DNA from: Deltaproteobacteria bacterium
GTDB lineage: Bacteria > Desulfobacterota > Dissulfuribacteria > Dissulfuribacterales > Dissulfuribacteraceae
Assembly (NCBI GenBank): GCA_015494155.1
Contig: WGBU01000070.1
Location: 1 to 64,000, forward strand
Direction: 5' to 3'
Length of the DNA stretch: 64,000 nt
Positions 17,124-26,523 of this stretch are shown piece by piece. Below the pieces are notes generated by a model, which ran no database searches, had not been told where the DNA came from, and saw only the letters and a program-made list of their open reading frames with translations. A program made the position numbers and the translations under genes. How positions within the stretch are numbered: the first letter of the stretch is position 1; each line of letters begins with the position of its first letter.

Positions 17124-18217
17124 TGGAGAATATCTTTAAGAGGGCTGGCCTCGGTCACATCTACGAAAAGGTCATTTCAGGCCAAAGGCTTTCAAAAGAA
17201 GACGGTCTCACCCTGTTCAATACGCCAGAGCTCCCACTTGTTGGCTACCTAGCCAATATTGTCCGTGAGAGGGAAAATGGCGACAAGACCTATTACATCT
17301 ATAATCAACACATCAATTACTCCAATGTATGCAAAAATCTATGTAAGTTTTGTGCATTTGGCAGGGAAAAGGGTGCAGAAAAGGCCTTTGAGATGACCCT
17401 TAGTGACATTGAGAATGAGGTGCGTGAAAGGCTCGATGAGCCCATAAACGAGATCCACATAGTTGGTGGGTGCCACCCAGACCTCCCTTACGACTTTTAT
17501 ATGGAGATGCTAAGGCGCATAAAGGCCATTCGTCCAGAGTGTCACATACAGGCATTTACGTGTGTAGAGATCGCCCACATCGCAGAAGTTGGAAAACGCT
17601 CTGTCGAAGAGACCCTAAGGGACCTTGTGGATGCTGGGCTAGGCTCCATCCCAGGTGGCGGGGCAGAGGTCTTTAGCCCCAGGATACGGGAGAGGCTCTG
17701 TCCTGAGAAGTTGAGTGGTGAAAAATGGCTAGAGGTGGCAAAGACCGCACATCGGATGGGCATAAAGTCCAATGCCACCATGCTCTATGGCCATATTGAG
17801 ACAGTGGAAGAGAGGTTAGACCACCTGATCGCACTTAGAGACGCACAGGACGAGACAGGTGGTTTCATGTGTTTCATTCCACTCTCTTTTCACCCGAAAA
17901 ATACTGGGCTCGAGAGCATCTCCCCCACAGGTGGTGTGGATGACCTTAAGACCATTGCTGTGAGCAGGCTCATCCTAGACAATTTTCCCCACATAAAGGC
18001 GTATTGGGTGATGCTGGGAAAGAAGGTGGCCCAGATAGCACTATCCTTTGGTGCAGACGACCTTGACGGCACAGTACTTGAAGAGAAGATCACCCATATG
18101 GCTGGGGCAGAGAGTGAAAAGGCGCTTTCTCGAAATGAGATAGAACATATCATCCGTACTGCAGGGCGCATACCAGTGGAAAGGGACACCCTGTATAACG
18201 AGATTCACCATGGCTGA
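17120..18217 (+). CDS. mqnE: Aminofutalosine synthase (radical SAM)
   Basis: The enzyme joins 3-(1-carboxyvinyloxy)benzoate to S-adenosylmethionine to give 6-amino-6-deoxyfutalosine in the futalosine menaquinone pathway. The radical SAM cluster motif is C71-x3-C75-x2-C78 (CKNLCKFC), preceded by the family block NQHINYSNV. The later GLGSIPGGGAEVFSPRIRE stretch is typical of the MqnE/MqnC pair. Length (365) is normal. It overlaps both neighbours and starts the mqnE-mqnC-deaminase-mqnA run. Confidence 0.95.
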   Translation: MMENIFKRAGLGHIYEKVISGQRLSKEDGLTLFNTPELPLVGYLANIVRERENGDKTYYIYNQHINYSNVCKNLCKFCAFGREKGAEKAFEMTLSDIENEVRERLDEPINEIHIVGGCHPDLPYDFYMEMLRRIKAIRPECHIQAFTCVEIAHIAEVGKRSVEETLRDLVDAGLGSIPGGGAEVFSPRIRERLCPEKLSGEKWLEVAKTAHRMGIKSNATMLYGHIETVEERLDHLIALRDAQDETGGFMCFIPLSFHPKNTGLESISPTGGVDDLKTIAVSRLILDNFPHIKAYWVMLGKKVAQIALSFGADDLDGTVLEEKITHMAGAESEKALSRNEIEHIIRTAGRIPVERDTLYNEIHHG

Positions 18218-19292
18218 TACGGCGACTTGTGTGGAAGAGATAACAGAGAAGGTCCTCTCTGGTGAGAGGATTGATGAAGGCGAGGCCCTCACCCTATTCG
18301 AAGATACAGGGCTTGCCCAGCTTGGGCACCTCGCCAATGAGGTGAGAAAGCGCCTCCATCCTGAGCCCATAGTCACTTATGTAATAGACAGAAATATCAA
18401 CTACACCAATATCTGTGTATCAGGCTGCAAGTTCTGCGCCTATTATAGGGCACCTGGGGAGCCTGAAGGGTATGTACTCGACGAGGATACACTTAGAAGA
18501 AAGATAGAAGAGACCATCTCACTTGGTGGTACCCAGATCCTACTCCAAGGTGGCCTACACCCCGACCTCTCAATAGAGTATTATGAGAGGCTCTTTGGCT
18601 TTATAAAGGACAATTTCAATATCCACATCCATGCCCTGAGCCCACCAGAGGTAATACACATATCCACTCTTACTGGACTTGGCATTCATGAGGTACTTAA
18701 AAGGCTTCAGGCTGCAGGGCTTGATTCCATCCCCGGTGGCGGGGCAGAGATCCTCGTGGACAGGGTGAGAAAGATCATCTCCCCCAGGAAGGCGTCGGCC
18801 TCCCAGTGGCTCCAGGTAATGGAAGAGGCCCACGGGCTTGGGATGCGCACCACGGCCACTATGATGTTTGGTCATGTGGAGACGAGAGAAGAGCGCATAG
18901 AACACCTCTCACGCCTAAGGGACCTCCAGGACAAGACAGGAGGATTTACGGCGTTCATACCTTGGCCGTTTCAGCCCAAAAACACCGCACTCCCCATGCA
19001 GGAGTCTACTGGCGAGGAGTACTTACGCACACTGGCAGTGTCGCGCATATTTCTCGACAATTTCGCAAATGTCCAGGCATCTTGGGTCACCCAAGGGCCA
19101 AAGGTGGCCCAAATAGCCCTCTACTTCGGTGCCAACGACTTTGGGAGCACCATGATAGAAGAAAACGTGGTGGCAGCAACAGGCGTTGCCCACAGACTCT
19201 CTGAGCAAGAGATGAGGCGTCTCATCGAGGAGGCAGGTTTTAGGCCGTGTCAACGTCTCATGGATTATACGCTGGTGGAGTCCAAGGGTTAA
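18210..19292 (+). CDS. mqnC: Cyclic dehypoxanthine futalosine synthase (radical SAM)
   Basis: The enzyme cyclises dehypoxanthine futalosine, the third step after mqnA and mqnE chemistry. The cluster motif is C69-x3-C73-x2-C76 (CVSGCKFC), preceded by VIDRNINYTNI and followed by YYRAPGEPEGYVL, which is the MqnC rather than MqnE signature. The GLDSIPGGGAEILVDRVR block is shared with its paralogue upstream. Length (360) is normal. It overlaps mqnE by 8 bases and precedes the deaminase by one base. Confidence 0.95.
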   Translation: MADTATCVEEITEKVLSGERIDEGEALTLFEDTGLAQLGHLANEVRKRLHPEPIVTYVIDRNINYTNICVSGCKFCAYYRAPGEPEGYVLDEDTLRRKIEETISLGGTQILLQGGLHPDLSIEYYERLFGFIKDNFNIHIHALSPPEVIHISTLTGLGIHEVLKRLQAAGLDSIPGGGAEILVDRVRKIISPRKASASQWLQVMEEAHGLGMRTTATMMFGHVETREERIEHLSRLRDLQDKTGGFTAFIPWPFQPKNTALPMQESTGEEYLRTLAVSRIFLDNFANVQASWVTQGPKVAQIALYFGANDFGSTMIEENVVAATGVAHRLSEQEMRRLIEEAGFRPCQRLMDYTLVESKG

Positions 19293-19293
19293 C

Positions 19294-20547
19294 ATGTCCC
19301 AGGTAAAGGTAGTAATCCATAGTGCGCCGTGGGTCCTCCCCATCTCAAGGCCGCCTATAAGAGAGGGTGCCATTGCCCTCTTTGAGGGACGTATTGTGGG
19401 CGTGGGTCATGGCCAAGATCTCAGGCTAAAATTCCCAGGTCACGAATTCCGCTTTCACCCAGACTCCATTTTAGTGCCATCCTTTGTAAATGCCCACTGT
19501 CACCTGGAGCTATCCCCATTGAAGTGGCGCCTTACCCCCACTGCCTCTCTCACCTCGTGGGTGAAAGAACTGGTCAAGGCAAGAAGCACCATTGGGGCAG
19601 AGGAATGGGTGCCTGCCATAAAAGAGGCCATCAACGAACTGGTCGAGGGCGGCACACTGGTAGTAGGAGACGTGGGTAACACAGGGCTTGTACCGTCTAT
19701 CATGATGGAAGAGGCAGATGATTGGCCCCTCTCAGGCATCCACTTCCTTGAGATCATCCAGCCAGAGATGCCCTCAGATGGCGATCCAGAGTTGACAATC
19801 ATGAATGAGGAGGCACCACTCATTGAAAGGGCCTTTCCTATGGAAATCACCCTGTCTCCCCATGGTGTACACACTGTCCATGCCTCAATCCTTAGTGCCA
19901 TAAAGAAGAGGGCACAGGAACGGGGGCTCCCATTTACGTTACACGTAGCAGAATCGCCGGAAGAAATGGAATTTCTCATAAGGGGCGAAGGCCCTATGCT
20001 CGAACTCCTCCAACACCACGGCCGCGACACCTCGAGGCTCTCTATCCCCAACAAGGGTCCTGTCCACTTCTTGGAGGAGCTCGATCTTTTAGACCAAACG
20101 AGCCTCCTCGTACACTGTGTGCAATTGAGCGATGACGAGCTCGATATCATTAAGAAAAAAGGGGCAAATATATGTCTTTGCCCTAGGAGCAATACCTTCT
20201 TGGGGGTGGGAGAGCCCCCCCTTCAAGAGATGGTGAGACGCGGGATCAATTGTGCCATAGGCACAGATAGCCTCGCTAGCAACGACAAGCTCGATATCTT
20301 TTCTGAGATGACCGCCCTAAAGAGGATTGCGCCAGAGGTACCATCTGGCACCATCCTCAAAATGGCAACCCTCGGGGGCGCAAAGGCCCTGGGGCTAGAG
20401 AGTCGTTTTGGTTCCCTCGAGTTAGGAAGGTGTTCCCCTGTAGTGGCCCTACAGCTTCCCCACATCCCCCATACTACAAAGGATGTAGAGGAGGCCATTG
20501 TGACAAGCGGGACTCGACACGCCTTTCAAATCGAGATCATAAGGTAA
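19294..20547 (+). CDS. mqnX: Amidohydrolase, probable aminodeoxyfutalosine deaminase
   Basis: This 417-residue amidohydrolase-superfamily protein has the metal-binding HxH in FVNAHCHLELS (H68, H70), later histidines in TLHVAES and LLVHCVQLS, and the catalytic aspartate in IGTDSLASND. Position inside the mqn run points to 6-amino-6-deoxyfutalosine deaminase, which makes futalosine; the family is also related to chlorohydrolases and guanine deaminases. If so, this organism uses the deaminase branch and needs a futalosine hydrolase (mqnB) elsewhere. Its stop overlaps the mqnA start (TAATG). Confidence 0.85.
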   Translation: MSQVKVVIHSAPWVLPISRPPIREGAIALFEGRIVGVGHGQDLRLKFPGHEFRFHPDSILVPSFVNAHCHLELSPLKWRLTPTASLTSWVKELVKARSTIGAEEWVPAIKEAINELVEGGTLVVGDVGNTGLVPSIMMEEADDWPLSGIHFLEIIQPEMPSDGDPELTIMNEEAPLIERAFPMEITLSPHGVHTVHASILSAIKKRAQERGLPFTLHVAESPEEMEFLIRGEGPMLELLQHHGRDTSRLSIPNKGPVHFLEELDLLDQTSLLVHCVQLSDDELDIIKKKGANICLCPRSNTFLGVGEPPLQEMVRRGINCAIGTDSLASNDKLDIFSEMTALKRIAPEVPSGTILKMATLGGAKALGLESRFGSLELGRCSPVVALQLPHIPHTTKDVEEAIVTSGTRHAFQIEIIR

Positions 20548-21404
20548 TGACACTCAAGGTTGGTATCGTCAACTTCATCAATACGGCCCCATTCTATGAA
20601 CCATGGAAGGATATTGGGACACCAGAGGGCTGGAGCACAGTAGAAGGGGCTCCATCTAGGCTAAACACCCTGTTAAAGGAAGGAAAGATCGACGCAGGCC
20701 TAGTCTCATCCCTCACCTATGGGGAGCACCCCGACGATCTTGTCATCTTGAGGGACATCTCCATAAGTGCCAAAGGGCCTGTAAAGAGCGTCTTGCTCCT
20801 TAGCCCATTTGACATACGAGGGCTTGGCCAAGCAAAGGGCCCCACCACCATAATCGTCACCCCTAAGTCAGCCACATCTGTCATGTTACTTAGAATTATC
20901 CTCGAGGTCTTTTACTTCAAAGAGTATGGAAGGGACTTTGTCTTTAGACAGGGTGGATTCTCCCAGGCAGAGCATCATGACCTACCATATCTTTCCATAG
21001 GCGACGAGGCCCTTACCCTCGCGAAAGTTCACCATTTTGGCCATGTCTATGACCTTGCGGAACACTGGATAGAGAAGACCGGACTCCCATTCGTCTTTGC
21101 AGTAATGGCCGTAAGGAAGGAGGTGGCCAAAAGATTTCCAGAAAGGCTTAAAGCACTCTACCAGCACATAAGGCACTGTAGAGAGATTGGCCTAAAGAGG
21201 CTTGGAGAGATTGGCAGTGAGGTGTCAAAACGCATCCCCATGACGCCCAGCGAGTGTCTTTGCTATCTCGAGGGGATCGACTATGACCTGAGTAAGAGAA
21301 AAGAGCAGGGGCTCATCCAATACTATACGTATCTAAATGAGCTGGGCGTCATTTTGAAGACGCCCAGCCTCAAATTCTTTCCAGAAAAATCCAATTATTC
21401 ATAG
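20547..21404 (+). CDS. mqnA: Chorismate dehydratase
   Basis: The enzyme removes water from chorismate to give 3-(1-carboxyvinyloxy)benzoate, the first futalosine-pathway step. I place the start at ATG 20547, overlapping the upstream TAA, because LKVGIVNFINTAPFY is the usual MqnA N-terminus. The periplasmic-binding-protein-like fold is seen in EGAPSRLNTLLKEGKIDAGL and in LPYLSIGDEALTL. Length (285) is normal. Its last 10 bases overlap the 3' end of gltX on the other strand, and a 10-bp hairpin sits in its last coding part. mqnD is not in the window. Confidence 0.94.
   Translation: MTLKVGIVNFINTAPFYEPWKDIGTPEGWSTVEGAPSRLNTLLKEGKIDAGLVSSLTYGEHPDDLVILRDISISAKGPVKSVLLLSPFDIRGLGQAKGPTTIIVTPKSATSVMLLRIILEVFYFKEYGRDFVFRQGGFSQAEHHDLPYLSIGDEALTLAKVHHFGHVYDLAEHWIEKTGLPFVFAVMAVRKEVAKRFPERLKALYQHIRHCREIGLKRLGEIGSEVSKRIPMTPSECLCYLEGIDYDLSKRKEQGLIQYYTYLNELGVILKTPSLKFFPEKSNYS
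21341..21368. other. Perfect 10-bp hairpin inside the mqnA 3' coding end
   Basis: GCTGGGCGTC (21341-21350) and GACGCCCAGC (21359-21368) are perfect complements around an 8-base loop. The hairpin lies within mqnA codons and 27 bases beyond the gltX stop on the minus strand. Neither side has a clear T-run, so it may protect 3' ends or slow polymerase rather than terminate. Confidence 0.6.
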
Positions 21405-22891
21405 AGGGCCCCACACTCCTTCAGCCTTCTTACCACCCTGTCTTTACCAATAAGTACCATGCAATCAAAGATACCAGGGCCCTTCAATTGTCCAGTTATC
21501 ACGGTCCTGATCCCATTTATTATGATCCCTGGTTTTACGCCCTTTTCATCACAATATGCCCTCACTACCTCCTCTGTGGTCTCGAGGGTCCATGAATCGA
21601 CGGAGTCTAGCCGCTCTCCTAGCTCTGGCAACAACTCCTTGAGCTCTGGGTGCTTGTGAATATTTTTCTTTAGCGCCTTTTGATCATACTCGAATTCGTC
21701 TGAGAAATAGGCCCTCCCTGGCCCAATAAAGTCCTTTAGGGTGTGAAACCTGGTCCGGATGAGGTCTATGGTCTTAAGGAACCAGTCGCGTCTTTCTCCT
21801 TTATATGCCTCATCCCACAGGCCTGCATCTCTTAACTCCTTTTCCACATATCCTGCGAGCTCTTCTACTGGTATGGTGCGAAGATAATGGGCGTTTATCG
21901 ACAGGGCCTTTGGATCTGTGAAGAACTTCTTGACCTTTTCCTTGTCATCAGGATTGAAATTGAAGACTGCATTCGCCTTGCTTATCCCCTCAAGGGAAAA
22001 GGCCTCGATGAGCTCTTCCTTGGAGAAGATCTCACGATTGTCAGACGTATGCCATCCGAGTAGCACCAAAAAATTCACCAAGGCCCATGGTAGGAAGCCA
22101 TGTTCCCTGTAAAATTGTACACTCACTACCTCCCCATGGGTACGCTTTGAGATCTTGCGCTTTTTGGGGTCGAGGGTAAGGGGCATATGGGCAAAGACAG
22201 GTGGGGTGGCACCCAAGGCCTCATAGAGTAGGATCTGCCTTATGGTGTTTGCCATGTGGTCCTGGCCCCTAATGATGTGGGTGATCCTGTCCCTTATATC
22301 GTCCACTACATTACATAGGAGATAGAGAGGCCTACCATTAGAGCGTACGATGACGAAGTCCTCTATCTCTGAATAGTCCTTCTCGATCCTCCCGAGCACC
22401 TTGTCGTCATAACCTATCTTTCCACTCCTTTTGGGCACCTTAAAGCGGATGACGTAAGGAAGCCCCTTGGCCTCCCTTTCACGCACTTCTTCAGGGGTTA
22501 GATTGCGGCAGGTCCCATCATAGCCCACCGTGCTCCTCTTCTCCTTTAAGGCCATCTGCCGCTTCTTTTCAAGCTCTTCCTTGGTGCAAAAGCACTTATA
22601 AGCCTTCCCCTCCTCGAGGAGCCTCTGGGCCACGTCAACGTGTTCCTGGTGAAACTCGCTCTGAAAATAGGGGCCTTCGTCCCAGTCGAGCCCAAGCCAC
22701 CTTAGGCCGTCTAATATGCCCTCTACAGACTCCTTTGTGGAACGCTCCACGTCTGTGTCTTCTATACGCAGTATGAACTTGCCCTTGTGTTTTCTCGCAA
22801 AGAGCCAGTTGAAGATGGCAGTCCTGGCACCACCTATGTGTAGATAGCCTGTGGGGCTAGGGGGGAATCTAACGATTACTTCACCAGCCAT
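21395..22891 (-). CDS. gltX: Glutamyl-tRNA synthetase
   Basis: This class I synthetase charges tRNA-Glu. The HIGH motif is HIGG (residues 18-21, in PPSPTGYLHIGGARTA) and the KMSKS-type motif is KISKR (about 237-241). The C-terminal helical anticodon-binding domain follows. Length (498) fits the family. It lies 39 bases after glnS on the minus strand and converges with mqnA, overlapping by 10 bases. Confidence 0.97.
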   Translation of the reverse strand: MAGEVIVRFPPSPTGYLHIGGARTAIFNWLFARKHKGKFILRIEDTDVERSTKESVEGILDGLRWLGLDWDEGPYFQSEFHQEHVDVAQRLLEEGKAYKCFCTKEELEKKRQMALKEKRSTVGYDGTCRNLTPEEVREREAKGLPYVIRFKVPKRSGKIGYDDKVLGRIEKDYSEIEDFVIVRSNGRPLYLLCNVVDDIRDRITHIIRGQDHMANTIRQILLYEALGATPPVFAHMPLTLDPKKRKISKRTHGEVVSVQFYREHGFLPWALVNFLVLLGWHTSDNREIFSKEELIEAFSLEGISKANAVFNFNPDDKEKVKKFFTDPKALSINAHYLRTIPVEELAGYVEKELRDAGLWDEAYKGERRDWFLKTIDLIRTRFHTLKDFIGPGRAYFSDEFEYDQKALKKNIHKHPELKELLPELGERLDSVDSWTLETTEEVVRAYCDEKGVKPGIIINGIRTVITGQLKGPGIFDCMVLIGKDRVVRRLKECGALYE

Positions 22892-22930
22892 GTTCAGTAT
22901 CTCACTCCTTTTTCAGTTGTACTCTCGAAT

Positions 22931-24640
22931 CTAGTTTGAAAGACGACGTCTTACCTTCTCCCACGTATCCTTCAAGGTGACAATCCTATTAAATACCAAG
23001 GCATCTGGCCTTGAATCCTTGCTGTCCAGACAAAAATACCCATTTCTCTCGAATTGGTACCTCTCCCCAACCTTTGCCTCCACTAGACCAGGTTCTAGCT
23101 TACAACCCTTGAGGGTGACCAAAGAATCTGGATTGAGGAATTCAGTGAAGTGTCTCCCATCCTTCGCGCCATCTGGATTGGGGACGTTAAACAACCTGTC
23201 ATACAGGCGCACCTCTGCGTCCACTGCATGTCTTTGAGAGACCCAGTGGAGGGTGGCCTTTACCCTCCTTCCGTCTGGGGCATTTCCACCCTTTGTCTGG
23301 GGGTCATAGGTACATCTCACCTCTATTATCTTGCCAGAGGCGTCCTTCACCACGTCTGTACACCGGATGAAATATGCGTAGCGAAGCCGCACCTCGCGCC
23401 CAGGTGCGAGCCTGTAAAACTTCTTAGGCGGATCTTCCATAAAGTCTGTCTCTTCTATATAGAGGACCCGTGAAAAGGGCACAAGGCGTGTGCCCTGCCC
23501 CATGTCTTCTGGATTGTTGATACATTCGAGCTCCTCTGTCTTGTCCTCTGGGTAGTTTTCAATCACTACCTTAAGGGGCCTTAGTACCCCCATTCTCCTT
23601 GGGGCAGTCTTGTTGAGTTCATCCCTTATGCAGTGCTCGAGGAGTGCAATGTCCACGATGCTGTCCCTCTTGGCCACTCCTATCCTCTTACAGAACTCTC
23701 TTATGGCAGATGGCGGTATCCCCCGGCGTCTAAGGCCAGAGATGGTGGGCATCCGCGGATCATCCCATCCATCGACTATGCCTCTGTCTACCAGTTCCTT
23801 GAGCTTTCTCTTGCTCATCACAGTATAACTCAGGTTAAGGCGTGCAAACTCAATCTGCTGCGGGTGGCACGGGACATCCAGTTGATCCAAGATCCAGTCG
23901 TATAGTGGACGATGGTCCTCAAATTCCAGGGTACAGATGGAGTGGGTAATGCCCTCTATTGCATCTGAAAGGCAGTGGGCAAAGTCGTAGGTTGGGTATA
24001 TGCACCACTTGTCGCCTGTCCTGTGATGTGAGGCATGGAGGATCCTGTATATGACAGGGTCACGCATATTTATGTTCCCAGAGGCCATGTCTATCTTGGC
24101 CCTCAACACCCGTTCGCCCTCCTTAAACTCGCCGCGCCTCATGCGCTCGAATAGATCTAGATTCTCCTCCACACTCCTGTTCCTGTATGGGCTCTCCTTG
24201 CCAGGTTCTGTGAGTGTGCCCCTGTACTCCCGTATCTCTTCAGGGCTAAGGTCGCAGACAAATGCCTTCCCCTTCTTTATGAGTTCTACTGCATATTCAT
24301 AGAGTCGGTCAAAATAGTCTGAGGCAAAATAGAGGTGCTCGCCCCAATCGTATCCAAGCCACCTCACATCCTCTTTGATGGACTCCACAAACTCCTCTTC
24401 TTCCTTGAGTGGGTTGGTATCGTCGAAGCGCAGGTGGCAACGCCCTCCAAACTCCTCGGCCAGGCCGAAATTCAAGACAATGCTCTTGGCATGACCTATG
24501 TGTAGATAGCCATTGGGTTCTGGAGGAAACCTGGTGATGACTGTGGTGTGTTTTCCGCTCCTAAGGTCCTCTTCTATGATATCCTTAATGAAGTTTGGTG
24601 GGACTTTTTCCTGGGACTTGGCACCTTTCTGGGCTGTCAT
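22931..24640 (-). CDS. glnS: Glutaminyl-tRNA synthetase
   Basis: This class I synthetase charges tRNA-Gln directly. It has [14 protein letters not shown] with HIGH at residues 47-50, the LRFDDTNP block, the VMSKRKL signature near residue 287 and the two C-terminal beta-barrels of the GlnS type ([15 protein letters not shown] onward). Length (569) is normal. Having glnS suggests, but does not prove, that the GatCAB route for Gln-tRNA is not needed here. Confidence 0.97.
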   Translation of the reverse strand: MTAQKGAKSQEKVPPNFIKDIIEEDLRSGKHTTVITRFPPEPNGYLHIGHAKSIVLNFGLAEEFGGRCHLRFDDTNPLKEEEEFVESIKEDVRWLGYDWGEHLYFASDYFDRLYEYAVELIKKGKAFVCDLSPEEIREYRGTLTEPGKESPYRNRSVEENLDLFERMRRGEFKEGERVLRAKIDMASGNINMRDPVIYRILHASHHRTGDKWCIYPTYDFAHCLSDAIEGITHSICTLEFEDHRPLYDWILDQLDVPCHPQQIEFARLNLSYTVMSKRKLKELVDRGIVDGWDDPRMPTISGLRRRGIPPSAIREFCKRIGVAKRDSIVDIALLEHCIRDELNKTAPRRMGVLRPLKVVIENYPEDKTEELECINNPEDMGQGTRLVPFSRVLYIEETDFMEDPPKKFYRLAPGREVRLRYAYFIRCTDVVKDASGKIIEVRCTYDPQTKGGNAPDGRRVKATLHWVSQRHAVDAEVRLYDRLFNVPNPDGAKDGRHFTEFLNPDSLVTLKGCKLEPGLVEAKVGERYQFERNGYFCLDSKDSRPDALVFNRIVTLKDTWEKVRRRLSN

Positions 24641-24655
24641 CTTTAAATTCCTCCA

Positions 24656-24695
24656 TTTTAAAAAGCCGCCCCACTATTACAGCAAGGCGGCTTTT
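24656..24695 (-). terminator. Terminator after the sat transcription unit
   Basis: AAAAGCCGCC (24661-24670) pairs perfectly with GGCGGCTTTT (24686-24695). On the minus strand the stem is followed by a T-rich run, 35 bases after the stop of the small gene downstream of sat. Confidence 0.85.
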
Positions 24696-24729
24696 ATGAC
24701 AAGTGAAATATGGTCTTAGTTACAGACTA

Positions 24730-25086
24730 TTAGTCAATCTCTGGGGCGGGCAGGAATTCAGACTCCTTGGCTGCCAGGTCCTTGATCTCAGCAGACTTCT
24801 CCAGCACTGCCAAGACCGCATCGTCACCAAGGGACTTCTTTGCCACTACCTGATGGTAAAGCTCCCTCAAGAAGGCGACTGGTACGTCGGTGATGGCGTT
24901 CCTTGAGTCTGTCCTAGCAGTGTCAAACTCCTGGAGCACCTTGTTCTTAGTATCCTCAGAAACGTGTACCTCTACAAGCTTAAGCTCGCCGGCGAACCTG
25001 TACTTGATCTGATCGCCCAAGCCAGCCTCCTGGATGGCCTTCAAACGGCCCTCGTCAAGCAAAACATCTATGAAATAATCTGCCAT
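24730..25086 (-). CDS. Small conserved-looking protein downstream of sat, function unknown
   Basis: I do not recognise this 118-residue protein. It is acidic and mixed alpha/beta in appearance, opening with MADYFIDVLLDEGRLKAIQE. A strand-like LKLVEVHVSEDTKNKVLQEF part and a helical C-terminus follow. It has no Cys, signal peptide or membrane helix. Its ribosome binding site (GGAGGTAAAAAAAATG) is near ideal and codon use looks like that of sat. It starts 29 bases after the sat stop and is followed by a terminator, so it should be cotranscribed with sat and made in quantity. Confidence 0.75.
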   Translation of the reverse strand: MADYFIDVLLDEGRLKAIQEAGLGDQIKYRFAGELKLVEVHVSEDTKNKVLQEFDTARTDSRNAITDVPVAFLRELYHQVVAKKSLGDDAVLAVLEKSAEIKDLAAKESEFLPAPEID

Positions 25087-25115
25087 TTTTTTTACCTCCT
25101 CCGAACAAATTTATT

Positions 25116-26474
25116 TTAAAGATCCTTGAGATCTACTTCGAGTTCTTTCTCTTTGTTGATCACATACTTCTCGTTGCAGAATGGGTAGTTGAAGTGCTTC
25201 CACCACTTGACCACCACCTTGAATACCTCTGGACGCATGATGATGCTTGGTGGCTGCACACCCTGAGCGACCATACCGCGGAGGAAGCTACCACTGAGCT
25301 TTTCCCTTTCATGACCGCAGGTCTCACTGTATGCCATCTCTTTACAGGTGGGGCAGAAGGAGAATTCCCTCATGTTCTGAGGCCTGATCTCAAGTCCATA
25401 GGGTACATCAGTGGGTGGTGCTGGGAAGCCAAAGCTTGGTATTCCCTCGTTCCAGAGTATCTGGGTGGACCACTTATCATAGTATTCACCCACAGCAGCA
25501 TGGTCACGGCCAAACATGTGGTGAGTACAACCCATGTTCTGACGGATGATACCATGGAGGAGGCTCTCCAATGGGTTACCATAGCGCATATCCCACAGAC
25601 AGATGGTGGGCAGATGACGTGAATTCTTGATGTATCCACCTGTGTTCACTGCCTCATGGCCTTCGACTATAGCCTCGTCTGGATAGTCACCGCGGCGCTT
25701 CACACCGATGATGGCGTTCACCAAGATGCCGTGGCATGGTTCAAGATCGCCTGTGAATGCGGCGTTCTTCATGAGGAACTCGTGACCGACGTGGGGCACG
25801 TTACGGGTCTGGTGATTGATGACTGTCCTCCAGCCCCTCTTGTCGAACTCCTCTCTTGCCTTTCTTGGTGGATACCAGAAGCGGTCGAATGGTGGGCGGA
25901 AGATGGGCTCGTTGATGATGGTGTACTTACCAGCGAGTACGATGGGGTTGAGGCTCTTATAGATGACCCAACCAGGGTGCTTTTTATTGAATTTTTCCCT
26001 GACGACCTCTGGATTGTCCTCTGGGGTACCAAAGGTCTTGTCTGCCAGCTCTTCTGTATCTGAAATCTCCCAAACCTCCTCGATGTCCAAGATGGCGAAG
26101 GGTTTGCCCTTGAGGTTTAAGACCAGCCTGTCACCAGAACCTACTCCTAGCTTCTTGAAATCCTCTTTGCTGATATCGAATACCAGTGGGTACGGGAAGA
26201 TCCACTCGTTGAGGAGTCTCCTTTCCTTTAGGATCCTTTCAACTTCTGCCTGAGACATGGAACCTTCAACAGGGCTGAAGAACCCATAGCAGATACTCAT
26301 GATCTCGCGATAGACATTCCTCACAGGGACCTCAGACTCATAGTGTAGCGTGGGCTTGATGTCGTATGTGGGGCAACCCTTGATCATCTTCTTGGCACGC
26401 TCGGGGTCTCTCACGACGCGCTCGACAAGTCTGCCTCCATGAGGCAATGGCCTTTTAATTAAAAAACGTGACAT
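25116..26474 (-). CDS. sat: Sulfate adenylyltransferase (ATP sulfurylase), dissimilatory type
   Basis: The enzyme activates sulfate to APS, or makes ATP from APS and pyrophosphate in the reverse direction. The start is ATG 26474, with AAGGAGGT 8 bases upstream; the frame extends to 26543 but lacks another site. Key motifs are HQTRNVPHVGHE (residues 221-232, the QxRNxxHxxHE active site) and GRDHAAVGEYYDKW. A Cys/His cluster FCPTCKEMAYSETCGHE near residue 390 should bind zinc, as in dissimilatory homologues. Length (452) is normal. A promoter lies at 26524-26552 and a palindromic operator at 26498-26515. apsAB and dsr genes are not in the window. Confidence 0.97.
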   Translation of the reverse strand: MSRFLIKRPLPHGGRLVERVVRDPERAKKMIKGCPTYDIKPTLHYESEVPVRNVYREIMSICYGFFSPVEGSMSQAEVERILKERRLLNEWIFPYPLVFDISKEDFKKLGVGSGDRLVLNLKGKPFAILDIEEVWEISDTEELADKTFGTPEDNPEVVREKFNKKHPGWVIYKSLNPIVLAGKYTIINEPIFRPPFDRFWYPPRKAREEFDKRGWRTVINHQTRNVPHVGHEFLMKNAAFTGDLEPCHGILVNAIIGVKRRGDYPDEAIVEGHEAVNTGGYIKNSRHLPTICLWDMRYGNPLESLLHGIIRQNMGCTHHMFGRDHAAVGEYYDKWSTQILWNEGIPSFGFPAPPTDVPYGLEIRPQNMREFSFCPTCKEMAYSETCGHEREKLSGSFLRGMVAQGVQPPSIIMRPEVFKVVVKWWKHFNYPFCNEKYVINKEKELEVDLKDL

Positions 26475-26497
26475 TCGGACACCTCCTTGGTTTTTTA

Positions 26498-26515
26498 ATA
26501 ATGAATATTCATTCA
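26498..26515. promoter_or_regulatory. Palindromic operator upstream of sat
   Basis: The site reads ATAATGA-ATAT-TCATTCA, with a perfect 14-bp core AATGAATATTCATT (26500-26513). It lies 8 bases downstream of the predicted -10, about +3 to +20, so a bound protein would block initiation. The same half-site TGAATGA and 4-base spacing recur upstream of atpZ and atpF'. Confidence 0.75.
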
Positions 26516-26523
26516 GGAAAAGC

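Noticed and set aside
24641-24729. Promoter for glnS in the 89-base gap
   Set aside because: The gap is mostly the terminator after the sat unit and I could not find a convincing -35/-10 pair on the minus strand.
26498-26515. Reading the sat palindrome as a canonical Rex box
   Set aside because: Rex half-sites end in GAA or TAA next to the 4-base centre (TTGTGAA or TTGTTAA), while all three sites here end in TGA (TGAATGA). Rex remains a candidate only by analogy with Desulfovibrio.
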